The notes under the pieces were generated by a model, which did not search any database, had not been told where the DNA came from, and was given only the letters and a program-made list of their open reading frames with translations. The translations under genes were made by a program, and so were the position numbers. From Larix kaempferi (Eukaryota; Streptophyta; Pinopsida; Pinales; Pinaceae): a stretch of DNA of 64,000 nt. The DNA lies in assembly GCA_027924585.1 (NCBI GenBank), contig BSBM01000904.1:17691501-17755500 (forward strand). Reading direction: 5' to 3'. Each line of letters begins with the position of its first letter. Within the stretch, counting starts at the first letter, position 1. Below, piece after piece: positions 55,294 through 64,000 of this stretch.

Positions 55294-58200
55294 ATGCATA
55301 GGTGGTCCGTCAAAAAGAAAGCCAAGTTAGCCGAATCAGACTCAGACGTAGAGATCCTTTTAGACACCTCGCTCGAGACGATGTTCGGGGACACAAATGC
55401 TGTAACAGGAGTTGCCCCTGAATATCAATGGGGCGAGTTATACAGAGCTATTAGGGACCAAAACTTCCCTGAAGCATCCTTGGAAGAGAGTATGGTCGAT
55501 CTGAACATAAAAAAGTCTTGTCTCCACAAAGTAGCAACTCACCTCGAGTTGTTCCCATGCTCAGAGGTTATTGGGTGGATCCTACCCTAGGTGAATACTG
55601 ACTCCAGATTCATCACATATGTCACCGAGATGAGTCTTGCATCATTTGCACCAGAACATATCACGACAACATACAAACTGCCATACCCTAAAAACCTACT
55701 GAATGAGGAGTGGATATCAGGGCTAAAGATGGACCCTTTGGAATATTTGAGGAAGATGACAATTGTCGAAAGGCAAATAAGGATAAGAAATAGTGGAGAG
55801 TACGAGAGTCAGCATCTGAGGACTCCGTACAGACTCATCGCCCTGATGTTGAGTCGAGACTTCGGCATGCCGAATGGAAACATATATAAACTCGGCTGGG
55901 TGCCGATGATGTTTCACGTGGCCATGCATGGAACAATATTCAATTGGGTAGACATCATCTCGGATAGCATGGTTTCCCACATAACTACTGCACAAGGGGG
56001 ATTAACCCAAAACAAAGTTGATTTCTTTATGTCTTCTTATCTGGTGGATTGCTTATTGACTAAGCACCCTTTCCCTGATTTGGGATGCGTATGGAATAGA
56101 AAGGAGTCTCAACTCTATGTGGATTATCAAATGACATGGGCACACAAGTACGCAAGCCATTACACCCAGGTTTGCGAAAAGTTCATGATACCACTGTATC
56201 AACTGATTTTTAAAGAAGAACCAAACTGCTTGTCTGAGAATGACATGCCCATCATTGAGGCGTTTGGAGATTATTACTTCTCCTTTGAAGGGACGTACAT
56301 CAGAATGAATGGAGGATCTCAACCTCCATATCTTTTGCCTTGATATGCCACTGACTATGTCGTGCATAAGCAAGCCATAAGGCAACTGTTCATTGATGGA
56401 GTTAGGAAGGTGCTCCATGACAAGAAGAAGGCTGCCTACCCGCCAATGCTATTTTCTATCGGAACATACCAGCTTGCCAAGGAAAAGGATGGTCTAGATT
56501 TTGCCCAAGATTTAGAAGCCTTCCATTTCGGAACAAAGAGTTTATGGAGGCATGACCCTGAGGGTAAAGTTGCTGCTCATTGCTCTACCTGCGGAGTCAC
56601 TTTTGAGTACGCACATTATTTTGACAAAGATGAAGCATTCTTCCAAAATGCCAAAAACATGACCAAATTGGGGAAACGCTACCGCTCTAAAAGCGGAACC
56701 AGTTCCAGTTCGAAACCTATTGGGTTAAAGCAAAAGGAACAGGAAGAGAAGCAACGCCAGGACGCAGTTGCAATGCAGTTAGAGGAGGTTGAGAAGAAGA
56801 AAAGGGAAGAGGTAGATAGACTCCAAGAGGAAGAAAATCAAAGGCTTCAAAGGGAGCTAGCAGAGAAGCAGAGGGAAGAAGCATAGAGGCTTCAAAAGGA
56901 AGAAGAGGAAAAACAATAGCAAGATGCAGAAGCTGCTGGAGTTCAGCAAGAGCAAGTTGCAAAGATGCAGAAGGAGCAATATGAGAGAATTCAAAAGGAA
57001 GAAGCTTCCAAACTGCAAAAGGAAGGAGCTGAGAGAATAAAGAGGAAAGAGGCTGAAAAGCTGCGAGAAATAAAGGAGAAAGTGGAAGAGGAAGTAGCAG
57101 AACTGCAGAGGCAGAAAGAGGAAGCAGAGAAGTCCAAGGAAGATATGGAGCAAGGTAACTCAAGTCCACAAGCTATGGACATAGATGTATCAATGACAAA
57201 CCTGCCAGAGACGACCACTGAAGAACATGTCTCATCACAGGAGCTCACCCTCACCCCATTCTCCCCCTTAAAGTAACGCCAAGTGGCAAATCTGGATTTC
57301 GTCTTTTTCGATAAAAGGAAGAAGGATATCACGAGAAGATCTGAAAAGAGGATGAAAACTCAAGACGCCCAAGATGAAGTCACAATAACAGAAGTTCTGA
57401 TTTTTCAGGGGACTAGTAGCGACCCTCAATTCACGGCAGCAACCATTGTGGCTTCGGCTTAGGCAAGTGCCGATAATGTAGATCTGCTAGTAGAAGAAGT
57501 AAGGAAATACAAGGACAAGTGCTTCAAAGTGAAGGATAATCCACTGAAAGAGGTGCACCAAGGTAATGAGCTGAAGAGGAAGTATAGTGAGCTTCAGGAA
57601 GAACATAAAGAAATAGCTTTGCAGACCCAAAAGCTCGAAGATGAAAAGGATGCTCTAAATGTGCAGCTAGTAATCGCAGAAGGAGAAAAGAAAGACTTAG
57701 AAGTTTGCATACAAGAGTTAGAGCAACATGAAGCCAACAATATACAGCAGATCGAGTTCTATAAGCCTCGGTTCGAAAGGCCGACAAAGGAAAAGCAGCA
57801 GCTGTTGGAGCAACTAAAGGATGCAAATGAGAGGAAGCAGGATTTAACTGCGTTCCATGAGCAAGCATGCGATATACTGAGGAAAATTTATTAGTTGCTA
57901 GAGCTGATTATGGAGGAGGTTTGTAAGGTGAAGAGAATGATTGAAAGGATGAAAGTAATTGAGGCTGATGCACTGAGACTCAAGAAAAAGTATGTGCGCC
58001 ACTTGGAGGAAATCAATAGACAGCTTGAACGGAGAAAAGGAAAACCAGGATTCCCAGGGAACCTACCCCTCAAGTCTGAAGATGATTCAAAGCTAGATTT
58101 AGGACTCCTTGAGTTTTGTAGAGACTATGGTACAAAAATAATTAGTGGAATCCACAAAACCATTAGTAAATGTATCAACTTCTACTTAAAGGTCCAGGAA

Positions 58201-58654
58201 ACTCATGAGAAACGACATATGGTTTTACCTCAAACCATAGATGATTTTCTCGACAAAGATCAGCGTTTGTCAGATCTGCAGGGCGACCTGAATTCAGAAA
58301 CAGAGTACCTAAGGAAGATAGATGTCCTGACACTAGAATACCTCCACCGGTTTATTGGGCAAACTTCTATCCATGCTTATTTTCTGGAGGACATCGCCCA
58401 GGCGACAATAGCAAGAGCAACAAACATTAAATCAAACCTGCGTAAGCATAAGATATCACTAAAAATGATGGTTTATGTGTGGGGGCAATTTTATTATACA
58501 AGAAGCTGGCATGTGGACCAGTTACATTGCTAAGGTGGAAAAGGCCGCTGAAGTGGAAAAGGCAGCTGAAGTGGACAAGCTAGCTGAAGAGGAAGACCTG
58601 CTGGAAGTTAATTTTATTTTTTATTATAAATTCCAAAAGACAGCTGAAAGCTAG
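55294..58654 (+). pseudogene. Unknown coiled-coil protein of about 1,100 residues, silenced by stops
   Basis: I do not recognise this family. One frame runs from ATG 55294 (MHRWSVKKKAKLAESDSDVE) to 58533. Stops: TAG 55588, TGA 56341, TAG 56884, TAG 56917, TAA 57274, TAG 57460, TAG 57892. Residues 1-460 look globular, with FAPEHITTTYKLPYPKNLLN, LRTPYRLIALMLSRDFGMPN and a Cys pair in HCSTCGVTFEYAHYFDKDE (about 430-448). KRYRSKSGTSSSSK is a basic linker. About 480-650 is a Glu/Lys/Gln coiled coil (LQEEENQRLQRELAEKQREE). About 650-730 is acidic and Ser/Thr-rich. About 730-930 is a second coiled coil. About 930-1060 is probably helical. Near 58470 a one-base shift leads into frame 2, which adds the heptad-like VEKAAEVEKAAEVDK and stops at 58652. 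It may be a gag-like protein of a gymnosperm retroelement or a multicopy host gene; no RT, protease or integrase is near. Confidence 0.75.
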
Positions 58655-58690
58655 TTTATTGTATAACATTTAAAAAACAACTGGAAACTT

Positions 58691-58721
58691 TTTTGTCTTA
58701 TATGAGCACTATAAGACAAAA
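58691..58721. repeat. Perfect 12-bp inverted repeat
   Basis: TTTTGTCTTATA (58691-58702) and TATAAGACAAAA (58710-58721) flank a 7-nt loop. It lies 37 bp after the last stop of the unknown gene and 50 bp before a TATA box. It could be a 3'-end structure or a protein-binding palindrome. Confidence 0.7.
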
Positions 58722-58770
58722 TTTTGTGCTTCCCTAGGGCTAGGGTTGGAGAAAGACATTTTTGTAAAGT

Positions 58771-58864
58771 TATAAATAGAAGGATAGAATAGAAGGAAAG
58801 GACTTTTGGCAGGTGAAAGGACTGATTTGTCTTGTATGTGAACTGATTTTGCTGCATTAATAAA
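58771..58864 (+). promoter_or_regulatory. TATA box and poly-A signal, LTR-like spacing
   Basis: TATAAATAGA (58771-58780) is a strong plant TATA box; AATAAA (58859-58864) follows 80 bp later. TATA followed closely by AATAAA is the U3-R arrangement of an LTR. It does not resemble the TATA region at 54301, so it is not a second LTR of the same element. It may instead be the poly-A site of the upstream gene. Confidence 0.45.
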
Positions 58865-58899
58865 GAAAGCTCCATTTACCTGGGAAAAGCGAGCACTGC

Positions 58900-60222
58900 G
58901 TTTTTTGCTTGGGGATGTGTTGAATGTCCGTTGAATTATTTCTGCATCATTCATGCATATACTGTGAGATCATTCCTAACTATTCTGAATTAATTCTCTG
59001 TTATGAATGCTTTCATTTCCTGTGTAATCAATTCTGTGTTAAAATGAGTAATGGAATGTTTTAATTATGTCAAAGCTATCTTTGATATCTTTTACTTTCT
59101 GTTGTAAATGCATCTACATTATTGAAAAACTACTTGTGAGATTCTTGGGTGTATTTCCAACGCATTACTCATATTTCAGTTTTTCTCCCTGCAGGGATAG
59201 ATTAATTAGCTTAGATAGTTTAGATCAGATTTGTTTTAATCGTATGCATTTAGATAGATCACTTGCATATCATCTTTAAAATATAAAATACATAAACGGT
59301 GGATCGGGCCGTAACTAGGGAAAACTCAACTTTAATAATCACATACGGTAGTTGGGACGTTAACCAGACGGATTCCCCACACCAAACGGTGAGCGATCTA
59401 ATTGGGCTTGCTTACCGGGGAGAATCCCTTGCTGATTGGTGCTGCGAATTTCAAGGCATTAATAGGTGGTATGATTAAGGAATTCAATAGATGATATTCA
59501 AGGCTCTCTTGATTCTTTTGAGTGGACTTCATTTAATCATATATACAGGGAACTTAATGCTCAAACGGATACCCTCTCTAAACAAGAACTCTCGCTTGAC
59601 CTTGGCGCTTTCACTTTCTATGAGATTGTGGAAGGTGTAGAAAGGGAAGCTATGGAGTTTCTCTAGCCGAGTTTGTTTTTTTCTTTTTTTTATAACAAGA
59701 ACGAGTAAATTTATATTAATAAAAAGGGAAGGGTTTGTGGCCGAACCGTTCAACATTCTTGTACAAAATTAATAGGTGAGTTCGAAACAACTGCATAATT
59801 TTCATCTTGCCAACTATAATATGATCCAGTTAATGAATTTTCAAAATTTTCTTATAGTTATTAACTATCAGACTAGTATATATTCTCAATAGTTTTCCCA
59901 AAATGAGAATTGTTTTGCAATACATAAACTAGGGAATTAAAATTGTTACATTTCTCTTGATGGAATTCCAAAATAACCTTACAATTAATAGTGTAGCAAT
60001 GCTAGAAGATAACAACATGTTCAATAATTTGCTTGATAGAATTGTAGACCTTGAGATGCATTGAGTTTACAGTCCATCGTGCTTCTGAATCTTGCTGTCC
60101 TTACTGTTGCAGGTGATCTTCTTACCAAAAAATCTCGGTGAAAGCTTCAAGGGAGATAATCCCTATTGTATCTGTGCACCGAGGGAAGGTCTGAAGTGTG
60201 AGAGGAAAATTGTAGGCTTGAT
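58900..60222 (+). other. Leader-like sequence without coding domain
   Basis: AT-rich sequence, then a less AT-rich block (59290-59460, around GGTGGATCGGGCCGTAACTA and CTTACCGGGGAGAATCCCTT), then AT-rich again up to CTTACTGTTGCAG/GTGATC at about 60112, a good splice acceptor. This repeats the promoter-intron-ATG plan seen at 54.3-55.3 kb. No primer-binding site was recognised. Confidence 0.35.
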
Positions 60223-60378
60223 ATGAGTCAGGGAAAGCCATACAAAGGAAGTCGAAACCACAAATCGAGAAGGGGGCATGACCACTTGAGCATACTAGAT
60301 GCAGACAGAGGTCTTGCAGGAAGTGAGGAGCGAGTTAGCCAGAGGCAAAGGGAAAATATTAAACAAAAGGAAAATTAA
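60223..60378 (+). CDS. Short hypothetical reading frame
   Basis: ATG at 60223, 111 bp after the acceptor-like TGTTGCAG, opens 51 codons: MSQGKPYKGSRNHKSRRGHD, very basic and polar. No domain is recognised. It may be the start of a longer decayed protein, since basic coding-like sequence goes on to about 60570 in another frame (KGKILNKRKIKRAKFLVGRG). Weak. Confidence 0.2.
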   Translation: MSQGKPYKGSRNHKSRRGHDHLSILDADRGLAGSEERVSQRQRENIKQKEN

Positions 60379-60920
60379 GAGGGCCAAATTTCTTGTTGGT
60401 CGAGGTGGTGAAAAGAACTTAGCTAAGACACCAGCTACAAGAATTATGAACCATGAAGGTGAAAACGATGGATGCACATACCATAACCATGAACACATAG
60501 GCCCTAAATGTACAAACCATTCCCCAAACAGAAACCAATTGTCTCGAGAAAAATATGTTAGAGCAAATTAACCCTCTCCTTAGCATCATTCTCCTACCTA
60601 GTGACTTAGACCATGACTTCATGACTCTAGTGGACCAAACCCCATTCAATTTGACCACTTGAGTCACCTTGGAGCTTCTTCCAAGCTCCTAAGGGCCTAA
60701 CCTGCTATTTTAGAACTTTTGATGTCTATTTTGGCACATGAGGGTGAATTCCTTCAATTAGGGCTTATTTTCCTTGATTTTAGGGTCCCACATTGCAATT
60801 TAGAGTTGTGGTGTGAATCTAGGGACTTTAATCCGCTGTTCAAGGACTCCATGCACCTTTTTTAGCTATTATGAGACCATTATGCCCTCCTTGAGTGTTT
60901 TTAGGGATTTTATCCTCATG

Positions 60921-61000
60921 CATGTGCATTCGCCCAGTTGCATGTGCATTCGCCTAGTTGAATGTGCATGCACTCAATTGCATGTGCCTCATTCAATTAG
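60921..61000. repeat. 20-bp minisatellite, four units
   Basis: Units CATGTGCATTCGCCCAGTTG, CATGTGCATTCGCCTAGTTG, AATGTGCATGCACTCAATTG and CATGTGCCTCATTCAATTAG follow exactly every 20 bp. Confidence 0.9.
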
Positions 61001-62427
61001 AACTAGTGTTTAGGAAGTCATGAGTAATTTTAACTCATCTTAGTGAGTGCGCATGGATAATTAAGGGCCTTTGGCTCTAGTTAAGCCTCACTAGTATCTC
61101 ATGCATTGCATGAGCAATTTGAATTGCCTTGCCTATTTATTTCCCTTCACTTCATTCATTGAAGCTCGATGTAATATAACATTGTCTCATGTTTTTGACT
61201 TCTCTCTTTTGTGTAATGGTTAATGTCTAGCACATTTATTGCATGAATTTCATTGACTGTTGATATCTTTCACAATATTGCTATCTTGTTTAGTTTCTAA
61301 ATCTACATGCTCAAATTCTACAAAAACAGAGACGAGAATGTCGATGATTTAAAGGGGCACAAAAACCAAAAACTGTCCAGGACTCAGACAAAACTAGAGG
61401 ATCACGACTAGAAGATCGAAACCAGATACAATACTAGCCTTCATAAAAAGGATACAAAACTGAGCAGAGAACCCAAATGCATGAAGGTAAATCCAAGTAA
61501 AAAATAACCCGAGACAAAGAAAGCTGAGATAAAAAATACCCAAGCCTGATGCCATGTTGGAGACAGTAATCCCAAAGACAAAATCGAGGTCCATGCCAGG
61601 GATGCTTATAGTTAACTTCTTCTTTTGGAGTGGAGTGATCACAAAAAACAACAAATGTGCTTGGATGAACATGGAACCCGACTTATTCGTGCTTGAGGCC
61701 TTATTGAAGTATGATTGCAGAGTAGTGCCACATTCAATGGTAGTAATGGGGTGTACTTCCATATATAATCCGTATGAGATATGGAGATGAGTGGGAGCAT
61801 GTGGGATATGTCTTGTAATACCTCTCTCAAGAGAAAGTGGCATGATCCCATCATGCATGGAATTGAAGGGTATTAACCATGACTTAGGGGATGGGGCGGT
61901 TTGCAAGGACCTCATCATTTTCCATTAATTTACCTGGATTAAATGTGCTTCCTTGATTTGTTTGGTGATCAGTTGCGTTGTTGTGGTTTCTTAGAACATG
62001 GAAACTATGCACATGTTGGAAGGATTGAATTAGGCTTTGGATTAAGGTCATACTTGTTTTGAGACTCTTTTGAGATTGGGGTTGCTAGGTACTGGGAACA
62101 TAATCCTTGGTGTTAGGATTATTATTATGTTATCTCCCTATTCACACGAGGAGAATACCAAAAGTCATAGGAGAATGGGAAGAGTCGCTCGGGAGTCCAA
62201 GAGACCACTTGGGAAGATGAACCCAAGGTTCATCTCATGTAATATATTGTGTATTTGTTAATGATAACAATTGTGCTTTGATGCCTATCTCTCTTTGTTT
62301 GTGTGGTTATTCTTCTTGTGTAAAGGGTTATTTTATAAAAGTAATACTTTAAGTCTCATTTAAAAAAAGGCGTTATTTAAGTTATTTCAATAGTATTTAT
62401 AAAAAAAAAGTAAAAAGAGATCCAAAA
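61001..62427. other. No gene recognised
   Basis: Two opposed frames overlap here: 61394-61918 on the minus strand (174 codons) and 61554-61790 on the plus strand (78 codons). Neither contains a domain I know. 61310-61480 is A-rich with AAACTAGAGGATCACGACTA-like sequence. Probably decayed repeat DNA. Confidence 0.4.
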
Positions 62428-63876
62428 ATGGACCTTGTTAAAAATAAGGAAGAAATATTTTCTTATAATGGTTTTTTAAGCTCATGTTTCAAAGGAGTAT
62501 TAACAATGAAGGGAAGTATTCAAGGCAAGGAGGTTAACATCTGTATTTCTCCGGGAAACAAGAAACATTACATCAACATCAACTTCGCAAATCAACTAGT
62601 TATTTTAGATTTAAATATATTTGAAAATAAAAGCACTTCCGGAAATGAATATGAGATTAAAAACTTACAACTAACAATTGATGGTTATAAATTCACATCT
62701 CGGTTTAATGTTAACACTATGTTTGATAAGGATGTTGACATAATTTTGGGCTCTCCCTAGATGGAAACCTTAGGATATTTCATCTTGAATATGAACAAAA
62801 AGTTTTTGACATTTCCTCATAAAAATAAGAAAATCACATTTCGGGAGGTTACAATGAAGTTAGATTCAGAAGTTGTTTCGTCTGAAGACTTCAAATATAT
62901 CTCGAAGGTGATTCCGCAAGAAGACTAGAAGTCAATATAGAAGATATAGAAAGAGTTCGACAAAGTGATCGCAAATAAAGAAGATGCGATCTCTCGTCTA
63001 AGAGATCATAATCATAAACTACTTCTTCAAATCAAGAAGGTGAAGGATAAAGCACACCGCAATCAAAAGTTAGAAAAGGAGAATCTAAATCTTCAAAAAG
63101 AATTATCAGGCAAGGATGAAGAAATCTCCTCCTTAAAAAAGGATAATCAGGAATTGCTAGAGCAAATAAAAAGCTTAAAAGAAAGAGAGCACAAAAATCA
63201 AGACAATCAAAATGAAGTCGACAAGTCAAACTATAAGGAAGAATTCTTATGTTTAAGGATACATTATCAAGACTTACTTACACAAATTAGAAATCTAAAA
63301 CATGATAAGAAATATTTACAAGAAGAATTAGGTCGCAAGAGATCATTAGCTGACAAGGAAACAATGACAGACCCAATAGACAAGTCATCAAACACTCAAA
63401 TTTAAACACCACAAAATGGAACCAATACAGAGTCAAATGGCGCTCAAAATCATAAGAATGCTTATACTGACAAAATCACTACAAACATCAAGACAATATG
63501 GTTCTGAAGAACAATTACAAAAGATTAGGATGCCTTATCGTCATCCAAATCATAAAAATCGATATGACCAATGACAAGGTCAAGAGGAACATAAACAAAT
63601 GAGTTGTGATTTCAAAACAGAATGGGGACAAAATCAAGAAACTCGGTGGAAGCAGAAAATGAGAAGTTCTATCTGAACAATCGATCAACAAACAGTTCCA
63701 TTAAAGGTAGACCTCGGATGGACCACTTCACATATGATGCAACAATTTCACTCAATGTTTAAAAGAATGTATTGTCTCTTGTCGTCAAGTGTTGCAGTTA
63801 CCAACACAGAAGATCACGAGAAAGCGTCACAAGGAAGAACAAGGATAAAAGTCTTCCATAATCATGGTTTGAGGAC
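62428..63876 (+). pseudogene. LTR-element protein: inactive protease-like domain plus coiled coil
   Basis: One frame runs from 62428 to 63405 with TAG at 62758, 62926, 62938 and 62947. Residues about 35-110 (GSIQGKEVNICISPGNKKHY, FTSRFNVNTMFDKDVDIILG) resemble the retropepsin fold of plant gypsy elements, but the D-S/T-G triad reads S-P-G, so the catalytic Asp is missing. METLGYFILNMNKKFLTFPH follows as in such proteases. Residues about 180-310 are a long heptad coiled coil (LEKENLNLQKELSGKDEEIS, NQELLEQIKSLKEREHKNQD). After a shift the frame reads YGSEEQLQKIRMPYRHPNHK, then TSHMMQQFHSMFKRMYCLLS, and ends HNHGLRTKHL before the PPT. RT, RNase H and integrase are not there. Confidence 0.65.
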
Positions 63877-63887
63877 AAAGCATCTCT

Positions 63888-64000
63888 AAGAGGAAGACAA
63901 TGTTATGGATATAAAATATGCAAATACTAATAACTAATAATTAAATTGTTAATTAATAATAAATAAAAATAGTAATAGTTATTAAAAGTTGCAACTCTTT
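63888..64000 (+). repeat. Polypurine tract and start of a 3' LTR
   Basis: AAGAGGAAGACAA (63888-63900) is followed by TGTTATGGATATAAAATATG at 63901, consistent with a PPT and the TG start of an LTR that leaves the window. No matching 5' LTR was found upstream in this window. Confidence 0.55.

Noticed and set aside
55294-58654. The unknown protein as an animal or plant virus gene
   Set aside because: No polymerase, helicase, movement or capsid motif is visible; promoter and splice signals are plant-like.
61394-61918. A 174-codon minus-strand open frame
   Set aside because: No recognisable domain, unlikely residue composition and overlap with an opposite-strand frame; open by chance.
1-64000. 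CRISPR array, rRNA, functional tRNA, bacterial operon or prophage
   Set aside because: No regular spacer-repeat array or conserved RNA gene, and all recognisable coding is of plant retroelement or plant gene type.

Overview
The window looks like intergenic DNA from a large plant genome, most likely a gymnosperm (conifer-type). That assignment is an inference from low gene density, deep piles of old LTR retrotransposons, L1-type LINEs with RNase H, a tRNA-derived SINE and one TIFY/JAZ gene remnant. No prokaryotic operon, CRISPR array, rRNA or functional tRNA gene was seen. No open, intact host gene was found.

Layout. 0-7.6 kb: a foldback hairpin (192-375), a minus-strand Ty3/gypsy pol remnant with its 3' LTR (978-3720) and a plus-strand Ty3/gypsy gag-RT-RNase H remnant (3815-6590). 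7.6-13.1 kb: a plus-strand Ty1/copia element broken by two insertions, including a solo gypsy LTR with perfect GAACC duplications (12463-13081). 13.3-22.1 kb: a minus-strand chromovirus-like gypsy (13.9-17.45 kb), a plus-strand gypsy pol (18.9-21.1 kb) and two copies of an LTR-like repeat. 22.4-27.7 kb: a hairpin, a composite SINE with 17-bp duplications, and a 4242-bp gypsy element with two 375-bp LTRs, PBS and PPT whose RT and integrase core are deleted in frame. 27.7-35.8 kb: quiet AT-rich DNA holding a minus-strand JAZ remnant (TIFY and Jas motifs, 32.5-33.2 kb). 35.8-44.9 kb: a three-level nest, a solo LTR inside a minus copia inside a plus copia, with target duplications for the two inner insertions. 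44.9-53.4 kb: two LINEs in opposite orientation.

53.5-58.7 kb is the most unusual part. A run of six perfect CGACCGTTGC boxes leads to a TATA box, a spliced-looking leader and one long reading frame (55294-58533, about 1080 codons) for a protein I do not recognise: an N-terminal globular region with a Cys pair, two long coiled coils and a helical C-terminus. It has seven stop codons, each explicable by one C-to-T change, and no frameshift until near its end. 58.7-60.4 kb looks like another promoter and leader. 62.4-64.0 kb holds the 3' end of an LTR element in which a protease-like domain without the catalytic Asp is followed by a coiled coil instead of RT and integrase.

How it works together: nearly everything is inactive mobile DNA layered by successive insertion. 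Stop codons are enriched in TAG at places where CAG would be expected, as expected if CHG methylation and deamination silenced these copies.
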